A DNA stretch of 14,912 bases from an uncultured Verrucomicrobiota bacterium (GCA_937901395.1 CALCDB010000039.1:1-14912), one strand, 5' to 3'. Shown: positions 5,938-14,051, counted from the first letter of the stretch. A program made the numbers and translations. The notes: generated by a model from the letters alone, not told the origin.

Positions 5938-7671
5938 ATGAGCTTCAAGTTATCAGATCCATTCGGCAGTGCGCCTTCCATAGCTCCCTTCACGGAGTCC
6001 ATCTCGACGGGCAGGTCTTGGCATAATTTACCGATTACTCGCGAATATACGCTTGGACAGCTGCTTGATCAAACGGTCGCGCGATGCGGGGAGAACGATG
6101 CGGTCGTTTATGCGGATAGGGACTATCGTCTTACGTGGTATGAGTTTTCGGAAGAAGTCGATTATGTGGCAAAAGGGCTGATGGCGCTCGGTATCAAGCG
6201 TGGCGAGAAGATTGCGCTTTGGGCGACGAATGTTCCGCACTGGATAGTGCTGATGTTCGCGACGGCGAAGATTGGGGCGATCCTATTGCCGCTTAACATC
6301 AATTACAAACGGGAAGAAATCAATTTCGCCTTACAGCAATCGGAGACCGAAAATCTCTTCGTAATCAACGGCTATCGCGATTGCGACTATGTCGAGGTAA
6401 TAAACGATTTGATTCCGGAATTGAAGGAGTGTCCGCGAGGCAATCTCAAGGCGAAGAAGTATCCGCATTTGAAGCGGATATTCTTTTTAGGCGGCGAGAA
6501 GCATCGTGGAATGTATTCGCTCAACGAGGTGAAGTCGCTCGCTTGCGAGGTAACGCAGGAAGAATATATCGCTCGTCAGGCGGAGTGCGACGTTAACGAT
6601 GTAGTCAATATGCAATATACGAGCGGGACTACGGGCTTTCCCAAGGGTGTGCAGCTGACGCATCGAAATATCGCGAACGATGGCTTTTGGATTGGGGCAT
6701 GCCAGAATCTATCGGCAAGAGATCGGGTATGCATACCAGTTCCGCTGTTTCATTGTTTTGGGTGCGTGTTGGGCGTGATGAGTTGCGTAAACCACGGGGC
6801 GACGATGGTGCTTTTGGAAAAGTTTGATCCAGTTCAGGTAATGAGTTCAATTGAGCGAGAGAAGTGCACCGCCACATACGGAGTTCCAACGATGTACATA
6901 GCGATGCTGGATCATCCGCTTTTTAATCGCTTTGATTTTCGCTCGCTCAGAACTGGCATCATGTCGGGCTCGGCTTGTCCCGTTCATCGTATGCAGCAGG
7001 CGCAAACGAAGATGTTCATGCGGGAGATTTGCAACCCGTATGGGCTTACCGAGGCGGGACCGGTAATGACGATGACGCGATATTTTGAGGAGTCGGTGGA
7101 GCGCAAGTGCCAGACGATTGGGCAGGCATTGCCGGGCATTGAGGTTGCGATTATAGATCCAGAAACTGGAGAGTTGGCACCATTGGGCAAGGATGGAGAG
7201 ATTTGCTGTCGCGGGTTCAATACTATGAAAGGGTACTACAAGATGCCTGAGCAGACGGCGAAGTGCATTGATAAAAATGGATGGCTACATTCCGGCGATA
7301 TTGGCAAAATGGATGAAGAGGGGTATTACTATATCACCGGGCGGCTTAAAGACTTGATCATTCGTGGAGGCGAGAATATCTCGCCCAAGGAGGTAGAGGA
7401 CTTTTTGGGGACGATGCCCGGCGTAAAGGATGTGGCGGTAGTCGGGTGCCCATCAAAGAAATACGGAGAGCAGCCGGTAGCGTTTATCATACCTTCTGAT
7501 GGTGAAACACTTACAAAAGAGCAGGTAGATGAATTTTGCAAGGATCGAATTTCCTGGTTCAAGATACCAAAGTACGTGCATTTTCTAAATGAATTTCCGA
7601 TGACCGCATCGCAGAAGATTCAGAAGTACAAATTACGGGAGATGGCGGCTACGCTTTGGCCTGAAGCATGA
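5938..7671 (+). CDS. Acyl-CoA synthetase / AMP-dependent acyl-activating enzyme
   Basis: ANL-superfamily enzyme that activates a carboxylic acid with ATP to an acyl-AMP and usually passes it to CoA. The 577 residues cover a full large N-terminal and small C-terminal domain. Motifs in order: the ATP P-loop YTSGTTGFPKG (227-237), YGLTE (368-372), the HSGD adenylate site (451-454), the hinge RLKDLI (469-474), and Lys560 in SQKIQKYKLRE as the adenylation lysine. No signal peptide or membrane segment is seen. Overall it looks like medium/long-chain acyl-CoA synthetases of the ACSF2/YngI kind; an acyl-ACP or fatty-acyl-AMP ligase role is possible. It starts 3 bases after the glycosyltransferase stop and overlaps der by 4 bp. 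In this operon it may supply or recycle the acyl group used by the acyltransferase, which is inference. Confidence 0.87.
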   Translation: MSFKLSDPFGSAPSIAPFTESISTGRSWHNLPITREYTLGQLLDQTVARCGENDAVVYADRDYRLTWYEFSEEVDYVAKGLMALGIKRGEKIALWATNVPHWIVLMFATAKIGAILLPLNINYKREEINFALQQSETENLFVINGYRDCDYVEVINDLIPELKECPRGNLKAKKYPHLKRIFFLGGEKHRGMYSLNEVKSLACEVTQEEYIARQAECDVNDVVNMQYTSGTTGFPKGVQLTHRNIANDGFWIGACQNLSARDRVCIPVPLFHCFGCVLGVMSCVNHGATMVLLEKFDPVQVMSSIEREKCTATYGVPTMYIAMLDHPLFNRFDFRSLRTGIMSGSACPVHRMQQAQTKMFMREICNPYGLTEAGPVMTMTRYFEESVERKCQTIGQALPGIEVAIIDPETGELAPLGKDGEICCRGFNTMKGYYKMPEQTAKCIDKNGWLHSGDIGKMDEEGYYYITGRLKDLIIRGGENISPKEVEDFLGTMPGVKDVAVVGCPSKKYGEQPVAFIIPSDGETLTKEQVDEFCKDRISWFKIPKYVHFLNEFPMTASQKIQKYKLREMAATLWPEA

Positions 7672-9023
7672 TGAATGTGGTTTCGTTAGTCGGGCGGCCG
7701 AATACCGGCAAGAGCGCGCTTTTCAATCGAATCGCGAAAAAGCGGGTGGCGATTGTATTTGATCAGCCGGGAGTGACGCGAGATCGAGTCACTCGGGAGG
7801 TGGATATCTCGGGTCGGCGAGTGATGTTGGTGGATACGGGGGGAATCGCCTTTGATAAGCGGGTAACGCGAGACCCATTGGACGATGAAACCAAGAGTCA
7901 GGCGGCGTTAGCCGTTGAGGATTCTGCGGTCTGCGTGATAGTAGTTGACGTAAGGGCGGGAATCACGCCCTTGGATATCGAAGTAATCAAGCGGATTCGC
8001 GAGTCCGGCGTTCCATGTATGATCGCGGCCAATAAGTGCGATACGGCCGATGAGGATTGGAGAGCCGCGGAATTCGAGCGTTTTGGTTTGCCGGTATACG
8101 CCATAAGCGCGGAGCATGGGCGCGGGGTAGAGGCGCTGATTAGTGGAGTAGTTGACAAGTTGCCGCCTTCTCTCGCCGATGAAAGCGCGGCAAAGCCGCT
8201 TCGTGTCGCCATCGTGGGTAGGCCTAATGCGGGCAAATCATCGTATGTGAATCGTCTACTCAACGCTCCGCGAGTAATCGTATCGGAGATAGCCGGCACT
8301 ACCCGAGACGCCATAGAAGTTCCATTCACCATCGGTTCGGGACCAGAGGCGCGGCATTATATGTTAGTCGATACCGCTGGGATGAAGCCGCACACAAAGA
8401 TGTCCAAGACCAGTGTTGATAATTTTTCATTATTCCGCTCGGAGCAGGCGATAGAAGAAGCGGATGTAGTGTTGTTGTTATTAGATGCAACATTAGGACC
8501 GACTTTGCAGGATAAGCGGATAGCGGGCAAGATACTTGATGCGCACAAGGCGTGCGTTGTATTGGTGGAGAAGTGGGATCTGGCGATGGTGGAATCGGGG
8601 ATGACGGAAACCAAGGCGTTGCCGGCCATTCGCAAGATGATGCCATTTCTAAATTTTGCGCCAGTCGTATTTTGTTCAAATAAGACAGGCTACAACATTC
8701 GGCGCACCATTGATGCGATTGATAGAGCGGCGGCGAGCGCCTCGGAACGGTTGCCGACGGGGATGCTTAATAGGGTGCTCACAACGGCGACGAAAAAAAC
8801 GCTTTCGCCGATGATGAAAGGTAAGCGCCTAAAGGTGTATTACGCTTTGCAGGTAATGACGAATCCACAAACATTGCGGCTCTTTGTCAATGATCCAAAG
8901 TTGGTAACGTCGGCGTATCTTGCGTTTTTGGAAAAGAACATCCGTGCACGTTTTGGGCTTGAAGGAGCGCCTTTACGGATGTTCTTAAAAGCTCGAAATC
9001 GGAAAGATTTATCAAAGATTTAA
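7668..9023 (+). CDS. der: Ribosome assembly GTPase Der (EngA)
   Basis: Double-GTPase needed for maturation of the 50S ribosomal subunit. The 451 residues hold GTPase domain 1 (G1 GRPNTGKS 9-16, G3 DTGG 56-59, G4 NKCD 122-125), GTPase domain 2 (G1 GRPNAGKS 184-191, G2 GTTRD 210-214, G3 DTAG 235-238), and the KH-like C-terminal domain (about 365-451) with the family's KGKRLKVYYA and MTNPQTLRLFVN segments. The G4 of domain 2 is unusual: EKWD at 301-304 instead of NKxD, because codon GAG stands where an Asn codon is expected. The tandem ATGs at 7668 and 7671 are both possible starts; the first overlaps the upstream stop (ATGA). It is the last gene of the operon, followed by an 86-base spacer to the dnaB ATG. 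Confidence 0.95.
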   Translation: MMNVVSLVGRPNTGKSALFNRIAKKRVAIVFDQPGVTRDRVTREVDISGRRVMLVDTGGIAFDKRVTRDPLDDETKSQAALAVEDSAVCVIVVDVRAGITPLDIEVIKRIRESGVPCMIAANKCDTADEDWRAAEFERFGLPVYAISAEHGRGVEALISGVVDKLPPSLADESAAKPLRVAIVGRPNAGKSSYVNRLLNAPRVIVSEIAGTTRDAIEVPFTIGSGPEARHYMLVDTAGMKPHTKMSKTSVDNFSLFRSEQAIEEADVVLLLLDATLGPTLQDKRIAGKILDAHKACVVLVEKWDLAMVESGMTETKALPAIRKMMPFLNFAPVVFCSNKTGYNIRRTIDAIDRAAASASERLPTGMLNRVLTTATKKTLSPMMKGKRLKVYYALQVMTNPQTLRLFVNDPKLVTSAYLAFLEKNIRARFGLEGAPLRMFLKARNRKDLSKI

Positions 9024-9063
9024 TTTGTTTATAAGTTGTTCACGGGATTTTGATAAGTGTAGA

Positions 9064-9102
9064 TATAATCTACCGTCAGACCTTGGATAATTCTGATATA
9101 AT
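9064..9102 (+). promoter_or_regulatory. dnaB promoter region with two -10 elements
   Basis: Two perfect TATAAT hexamers lie 33 bp apart, at 9064-9069 and 9097-9102, each preceded by GA so that the 8-mer GATATAAT is repeated. The second has TG at 9094-9095 (extended -10, TGATATAAT). No convincing -35 is seen at normal spacing for either; TTGTTC at 9036-9041 is 22 bp from the first, which is too far. A start from the second would begin at or next to the dnaB ATG at 9110. Confidence 0.6.
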
Positions 9103-9109
9103 AGTGACC

Positions 9110-10603
9110 ATGAATGATTTAAGGGTTCCACCAAACAGTGTTGAGGCAGAGCGTGCGGTTTTAGGCTGCATTTTTCTGGATTCAATTGGTCGCAGTGAAG
9201 ATAGGGTGTTGGACGAATGTCGCTCGCAAGGCGTCGTTGCGGAGACGTTTTATAATCCAGCCAATCGCATCATTTACACGGTGATATTGGAGATGATGAT
9301 GGCATCAAAGCCCGTGGATGCATTATCGGTAATTGAAGAGTTGAAGCGCACGAATCGCTTAGAGGAGGTTGGCGGGATAGGATATATTCGCTCGTTGATC
9401 GATCAGGTTCCCACCGCTGCGCACGCCGAGCACTATCTATCCATCATACGGGAGAAATATCTGCGGCGAATGATGATTGACCGCGCGACCAAGGTAGTCG
9501 CCGAGGCATTTGACGAAAATGAGTTTCCCAATTCCCAAATAGTATTGGGCAATGCCGAACGGACATTTCTTGAGATTGATAACGCCACAGCGGGCGCGAC
9601 GATGCCGTGGTCGGATGCGATTAACGAGAGTTTCAAGCGCATTGATCGAATGTTCGAGTCGGGCGGGAGGTTGACGGAGGGGCTTTCCACCGGCTACAAG
9701 TATCTGGACGAGGTCTTACAGGGGCTGAAGCCAGGCGAGATGATCGTGATCGCGGCGCGTCCTTCGGTCGGCAAGACATCATTGGCGATGAACATCGCGG
9801 AGAGTTGTGCGCTTGGGCAGATGATTTCGACGAATATGCCGGTTCCGAATGATGAAGGAAAGAAGCATCCGGTCTTGATATTTTCGTTGGAGATGCCGGT
9901 TGAGCAACTCACGAAGCGCATGCTTGCGGGGCGAGCCAGAGTGGATATGTGGCGGTTAAATCGTAACATCATGCTCAAGAGCGAAAAGAACCTGCTTACT
10001 ACGAATCTCATGATCGCGATGGGCGAGTTAAAGAACGCACCGATATTTGTGGATGATACCGCGGGGTTGGATGTAATGGATCTAAGGGCGAGAGCCAGGC
10101 GAATGAAGAAGCAGCACAACATCGAGCTCATTGTGATAGATTATCTGCAACTCTGCAATTGTCGGGAAGGCGCACGGCAGAGTCGTCAAATCGAGGTTTC
10201 GATGATTTCGCAACAACTCAAGGCGATGGCGAAGGAGTTGAAGATTCCGGTAATCGTGCTTTCTCAGCTCTCGCGTGCAAACGAGCAACGTGGAGACAAG
10301 TACGAGAAGCCGAAGCTTTCGGATTTGCGCGATTCCGGAGCGATTGAACAAGATGCCGATGTCGTATTTCTAATGCGTCGGCCATCGCGCAACTCGAAGG
10401 ACCCTGAAGCCGCCGATTTGACGCTTGCGTATGTGGATATAGCGAAGAACCGTAATGGCGAAACCGGCGAGGTGAAGATGTCGTTCCTGCGCGAATTTAC
10501 GCGTTTTGTGGATCGTGAACCGGATCATAAGGAAAGCAGTAATTTCCAGACTTCGGAACCAGTGCCGACGCAGTCGGAATTCAGTGAGGACCCAAACTCG
10601 TAA
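9110..10603 (+). CDS. dnaB: Replicative DNA helicase
   Basis: Hexameric 5'-3' helicase of the replisome. The 497 residues hold the N-terminal primase-binding domain (about 6-105, beginning RVPPNSVEAERAVLG), a linker, and the RecA-like motor. The motor shows Walker A ARPSVGKT (216-223), Glu260 in FSLEMP, Walker B IVIDYLQL (341-348, Asp344), LSQLSRA (384-390) and the DLRDSGAIEQDAD segment (405-417). About 20 extra residues (roughly 233-253) lie between Walker A and the FSLEM strand, longer than in common DnaB proteins. The frame is open upstream to a TTG at 9050, but the 20 residues that would be added do not look like DnaB, so ATG 9110 is chosen. No Shine-Dalgarno precedes it, and a -10 ends 7 bases before the ATG, which points to a leaderless mRNA. 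Confidence 0.95.
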   Translation: MNDLRVPPNSVEAERAVLGCIFLDSIGRSEDRVLDECRSQGVVAETFYNPANRIIYTVILEMMMASKPVDALSVIEELKRTNRLEEVGGIGYIRSLIDQVPTAAHAEHYLSIIREKYLRRMMIDRATKVVAEAFDENEFPNSQIVLGNAERTFLEIDNATAGATMPWSDAINESFKRIDRMFESGGRLTEGLSTGYKYLDEVLQGLKPGEMIVIAARPSVGKTSLAMNIAESCALGQMISTNMPVPNDEGKKHPVLIFSLEMPVEQLTKRMLAGRARVDMWRLNRNIMLKSEKNLLTTNLMIAMGELKNAPIFVDDTAGLDVMDLRARARRMKKQHNIELIVIDYLQLCNCREGARQSRQIEVSMISQQLKAMAKELKIPVIVLSQLSRANEQRGDKYEKPKLSDLRDSGAIEQDADVVFLMRRPSRNSKDPEAADLTLAYVDIAKNRNGETGEVKMSFLREFTRFVDREPDHKESSNFQTSEPVPTQSEFSEDPNS

Positions 10604-10607
10604 TTTA

Positions 10608-10616
10608 TGGTATAAT
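10608..10616 (+). promoter_or_regulatory. Extended -10 promoter just before the McsA/McsB-like gene
   Basis: TGGTATAAT at 10608-10616 is identical to the fabF extended -10. It lies in the 22-base gap after the dnaB stop and ends 9 bases before the ATG at 10626. No -35 hexamer is recognisable in the dnaB 3' end and no Shine-Dalgarno lies before the ATG. Transcription from here should give a leaderless or nearly leaderless mRNA for the zinc-finger gene and clpC. Confidence 0.6.
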
Positions 10617-10625
10617 ATCCGCCCA

Positions 10626-11522
10626 ATGAAATGTGAATTGTGTCATAATGCGGAGGCGCAGACGGTTATAACGCGCATGAACGGAGCGGCCGAGGAGGAG
10701 CTTTACGTATGCAAGGTATGCGCCAATGCGGAGCATCAACGGCAACATAGGAAGAGGCAGCGCACACGCAAGATTTCGGGGTTGCCGCCGGGGATATCGA
10801 TGTCGGTTACGGAAATTTCCGGCAACGCTGATATGGACGGGGAAGCGCCGCCATTCTTAGGCGCGATCATGAACGCGCTTAAGGGCATCGTTTCGGATGT
10901 CGAGAAAACTTGTAGATCGAAAAGTGGCGAAGAGGGCAAGCGTTATCACAACTTTCCATTATCGAGGGTGGAATCGGAATTTCGCATAGGCAATCGTCTG
11001 CATCTCGAGGGGTTGCACATAATTGGCGAGTTAGATGCGGTGAAGCGAGCGCTTCATGCATTGGATATGAAACTTATTGGGATAGATGTCGATGGCGTTG
11101 AGGATGCGGGGCACACCTATAAGCTTAATTATGGCAGCAATTTGGAGCAGGCGAAGAGGGTGGTATCGGATATTCTCAGGGCGGAGCGCAATGCTCGACA
11201 TTTGATAGTTCACGATAGCCCACGGGTATTTTGCGATGCGGTTTGCCGAGCATTGGCGTTGCTTAAGAATTGTCGGCTATTATCACCGGGAGAATTGTAT
11301 GATATGCTTTCCCCAATTCGGTTGGCGGCGCATGAGCGGATGTTGGATGGCATTGAGGCCGATGATGTCGAGCAAATGCTCATGGATATAGATCTTTCGG
11401 CGAATGAGGATACGTTGGAGGCGGATGAGCATATGCGCGTAGATGCGGAGCGAGCGGATATACTTAACCATCGTTTTGAGGATGTGACGCTCAATGAACG
11501 GGCAGAAGGGATGTTATCGTGA
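10626..11522 (+). CDS. McsA-type zinc-finger protein with an McsB-like C-terminal domain, no kinase centre visible
   Basis: A 298-residue protein starting at ATG 10626; the frame is open upstream to 10506 but those residues overlap dnaB and are unlike the family. The N-terminus has two CxxC pairs (Cys3/Cys6, Cys29/Cys32), like the zinc domain of McsA, the activator of the arginine kinase McsB. A basic stretch (41-49) and a low-complexity linker follow. From about residue 129 it resembles the C-terminal half of McsB as I recall it from Bacillus: GIDVDGVEDAGHTYKL (152-167), AERNAR (186-191), LLKNCRLLS (212-220), LSPIRLAA (228-235) and ERADILNHRF (275-284). The N-terminal half of McsB (the SSRxRLARN segment and NEEDHxR motif) is absent, and the ATP-contacting Arg before GIYGE is Ile151. 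A UVR motif is not seen. It overlaps clpC by 4 bp, so it is probably a ClpC adaptor or regulator. An independent zinc-ribbon family is the alternative. Confidence 0.65.
   Translation: MKCELCHNAEAQTVITRMNGAAEEELYVCKVCANAEHQRQHRKRQRTRKISGLPPGISMSVTEISGNADMDGEAPPFLGAIMNALKGIVSDVEKTCRSKSGEEGKRYHNFPLSRVESEFRIGNRLHLEGLHIIGELDAVKRALHALDMKLIGIDVDGVEDAGHTYKLNYGSNLEQAKRVVSDILRAERNARHLIVHDSPRVFCDAVCRALALLKNCRLLSPGELYDMLSPIRLAAHERMLDGIEADDVEQMLMDIDLSANEDTLEADEHMRVDAERADILNHRFEDVTLNERAEGMLS
11504..11510 (+). promoter_or_regulatory. Shine-Dalgarno site of clpC
   Basis: AGAAGGG lies 8 bases before the GTG at 11519 and 14 before the in-frame ATG at 11525. The spacing favours the GTG start, which also gives the 4 bp overlap (GTGA) with the upstream stop. 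Confidence 0.5.
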
Positions 11523-13990
11523 GTATGTCGCTTAGCAAGAACGCGATGGATGCGCTTAATGCGGCCTCCAGCTGCGCCAGTCAATTGGGGCATGATCATA
11601 TCGGGGCGGAGCATATTTTTCTTTCGATCATCGCCATTCCCAAGTGCCAAGCCGCGAAGCGGTTGGTCGCGTTGGGGTTCTCGCTTGAGGATCTAAACGA
11701 ATCGATGAAGACGATGATCTCCGGTAATTCGGAGGCGACGTTGCAAAAAGGCATATTGCCGATGACGGCGCGCACTCGGAAGATCCTCGAGATGGCGGTC
11801 GTCGAGGCGGGGCCCGGCAATGTGGTCGGCACCGTGCATTTGATCTTGGCGATGCTTCGCGAGGGCGAGAATGCGGCCGCCCAGCTCTTGTTCAACGCTG
11901 GTGTAACGGTTGATAAATTCATCGCCGCCGGAACCCAAGGGGAGGCCTCGCCGACCGGGAGTGAAGCGGAGCGGAGCGAAGGCACTGAGGATCCCGACGA
12001 TGACGATGGAATTGACGCGCCTTCCGTTGGCGCTAATGGGAAGGCAATCAAGACGCCTACGATTAATGCGTACGGGCGCGACCTCACGGAGCTTGCGCGT
12101 TTAGGTAAGCTCGATCCCGTAATTGGGCGCGGTAAGGAACTCAAGCGCATCGTGCAGATTCTTTCGCGGCGCACCAAGAACAATGCGGTATTGATCGGCG
12201 AGGCGGGCGTGGGCAAGACGGCCGTCGTGGAAGGTCTCGCCCTCGCCATTCATCAAGGCAACGTTTCGGAGCGAATGCAGTCAAAGCGAGTAGTGGCGCT
12301 TGATATGGCGCGAATCGTTGCGGGAACGCAATATCGCGGACAGTTCGAAGAACGCTTGAAGAGGATTATCGACGAGACGAAGCGTAGCGGGAACATCATC
12401 CTCTTTCTGGACGAGATCCACACCATGGTCGGCGCCGGCGGAGCTGAGGGCGCGATGGATGCGGCGAACATCCTCAAGCCCGCATTGGCGCGTGGCGAGT
12501 TGCAGTGCGTAGGCGCTACCACGCTCAAGGAATATCATAAGTCGATAGAAAAGGATGCCGCATTGGAGCGGCGCTTCCAGTCGGTGCAAATTGAAGAGCC
12601 CACGATCGCGGATACGATTGAGATATTGAAGGGGATCGCGCCCAAGTATTCGGAGTATCATTCCGTAGAGTATTCCGAAGCTGCGATTCGTGTGGCCGCC
12701 GAACTCACCGCGCGTTATTTGCCGGCGCGCCAATTGCCGGACAAGGCGATTGATGCGATTGACGAGACTGGGGCGCGGCTACGTTCGGCCGCGAGTGCGC
12801 GTCCAAAACAGCTTACCGCCATGCAGGAGAATATCGATTTGCTTCGTGGCAAGAAGGATGCTGCGGTTGCGCAGGGCGATTTCGATGCGGCGGCGCAATT
12901 TCGCGATGAGTTACGGCAAGCCAGCATTGATTTCGAGGCGGCGCTCAAGAAGTGGAAGCGGTCGCACGCCGAGACGGTGCTTGCGGTTTCCGAAAACGAC
13001 ATTGCCGAGACCGTATCTTCGATGAGCGGCGTTCCCATCGAGAAGATGAACGCGACCACCGCCGAGAAATTACTCGGTATGGAGAAAGCGCTAAACGAAG
13101 TGGTAATCGGGCAATCTCCGGCGGTCAGCGCGATTGCGCGCGCATTGCGGCGTAGTCGCGCGTTGATGGCCGATCCGAAGCGCCCTATCGGATCCTTCCT
13201 CTTTTTGGGCCCCACTGGCGTAGGCAAGACCTACCTGGCCAAGATGTTGGCCGATAGGGTATATGGCGACGACAAGGCGTTGATTACGCTTGATATGTCG
13301 GAATTTCAGGAGAAGTACTCGTCATCGCGTTTGGTTGGCGCGCCGCCTGGATATGTTGGCTACGATGAGGGCGGGCAGCTCACCGAGAAAGTGCGGCGTA
13401 GGCCATATTCGGTGGTATTGTTCGACGAGTTCGAGAAGGCGAATGGCGATGTCTGCAATATGCTGTTGCAGATTCTCGATGAAGGACGATTGACGGATGG
13501 GCAGGGGCGAATCATAGATTTTCGCAACACCATCATCATTTGCACGGCGAATCTCGGCTTCGATTTTGCGCGTGAGGGACATTCGCTTGGCTTCGCCAAG
13601 GAGACGACGGAAACCAGCTATGATATGCTGAAGGAAAAACTGCTTGCCGAAGCGAAGCGCGCGTTTCGTCCCGAATTGCTGAATCGTTTTGATGAGACTG
13701 TGGTATTCCGCAAGTTGGAAAAAGAAGATATGCGCAAGATTCTCGACTTGGAGCTCAAGAAGTTGGAGGCGCGGCTTGAGAAGACGCATATCACATTGTC
13801 GCTCGATCGCAAAGCGGCTGATTTTCTGATCGAGAAGGGCTATGATTCGTCCTTGGGGGCGCGTCCATTGCGGCGCGTCGTTCAGGATTATATCGAAGAC
13901 CCATTATCCGATTTGGTGCTTGCCGGCAAGGTGAAGCCGCGGTTACGGGCGCGGGTCGCCAAAGACGGAAAGTCGCTTAAGTTAAGCTAA
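11519..13990 (+). CDS. clpC: ATP-dependent Clp protease ATP-binding subunit ClpC
   Basis: Hsp100 unfoldase that feeds substrates to ClpP. The 823 residues show two Clp N-domain repeats (about 4-137), an acidic linker (about 141-180), AAA1 with Walker A GEAGVGKT (227-234) and Walker B LFLDE (295-299), and a short middle domain at about 430-480 with a UVR-like segment ([13 protein letters not shown], 453-465). AAA2 has Walker A GPTGVGKT (564-571), Walker B VVLFDE (632-637), the arginine finger in LLNRF (720-724) and sensor 2 GARPLRR (780-786). The short middle domain marks ClpC rather than ClpB, and LGF at 690-692 fits the ClpP-docking loop. AAA2 Walker B is followed by DEFEKAN where DEIEKAH is usual. 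The GTG start overlaps the upstream zinc-finger gene by 4 bp, so the pair is co-translated. No clpP is in the window. Confidence 0.93.
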   Translation: MSMSLSKNAMDALNAASSCASQLGHDHIGAEHIFLSIIAIPKCQAAKRLVALGFSLEDLNESMKTMISGNSEATLQKGILPMTARTRKILEMAVVEAGPGNVVGTVHLILAMLREGENAAAQLLFNAGVTVDKFIAAGTQGEASPTGSEAERSEGTEDPDDDDGIDAPSVGANGKAIKTPTINAYGRDLTELARLGKLDPVIGRGKELKRIVQILSRRTKNNAVLIGEAGVGKTAVVEGLALAIHQGNVSERMQSKRVVALDMARIVAGTQYRGQFEERLKRIIDETKRSGNIILFLDEIHTMVGAGGAEGAMDAANILKPALARGELQCVGATTLKEYHKSIEKDAALERRFQSVQIEEPTIADTIEILKGIAPKYSEYHSVEYSEAAIRVAAELTARYLPARQLPDKAIDAIDETGARLRSAASARPKQLTAMQENIDLLRGKKDAAVAQGDFDAAAQFRDELRQASIDFEAALKKWKRSHAETVLAVSENDIAETVSSMSGVPIEKMNATTAEKLLGMEKALNEVVIGQSPAVSAIARALRRSRALMADPKRPIGSFLFLGPTGVGKTYLAKMLADRVYGDDKALITLDMSEFQEKYSSSRLVGAPPGYVGYDEGGQLTEKVRRRPYSVVLFDEFEKANGDVCNMLLQILDEGRLTDGQGRIIDFRNTIIICTANLGFDFAREGHSLGFAKETTETSYDMLKEKLLAEAKRAFRPELLNRFDETVVFRKLEKEDMRKILDLELKKLEARLEKTHITLSLDRKAADFLIEKGYDSSLGARPLRRVVQDYIEDPLSDLVLAGKVKPRLRARVAKDGKSLKLS

Positions 13991-13993
13991 GCG

Positions 13994-14023
13994 TTGAGGC
14001 GAGAGTGGATAATATGATATAAT
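13994..14023 (+). promoter_or_regulatory. Promoter of pheS
   Basis: -35 TTGAGG at 13994-13999, an 18 bp spacer and a perfect -10 TATAAT at 14018-14023. TG at 14015-14016 makes an extended -10 (TGATATAAT), identical to the dnaB one. The expected start is about 14030. The roughly 20-base leader carries GAGGGAG at 14037-14043, 8 bases before the ATG. The leader is too short for a phenylalanine attenuator like that of enteric pheST. Confidence 0.7.
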
Positions 14024-14051
14024 GTTAAAGATATTTGAGGGAGCATAGAAT

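Noticed and set aside
9050..9109. TTG 9050 as an upstream start of dnaB
   Set aside because: The added 20 residues do not resemble DnaB, the region holds two -10 elements, and the product from ATG 9110 begins in the usual DnaB way.
10506..10625. GTG 10506 as start of the McsA/McsB-like gene
   Set aside because: It would overlap dnaB by about 100 bases and add residues before the conserved MKCELC zinc motif, which fits a true N-terminus.
11596..12249. Minus-strand ORF of 217 codons
   Set aside because: Antisense to the clpC N-terminal region with no recognisable domain.
13975..13987. GCTTAA-G-TTAAGC palindrome at the end of clpC
   Set aside because: A one-base loop cannot form a stable hairpin and there is no T-tract, so it is not a credible terminator.
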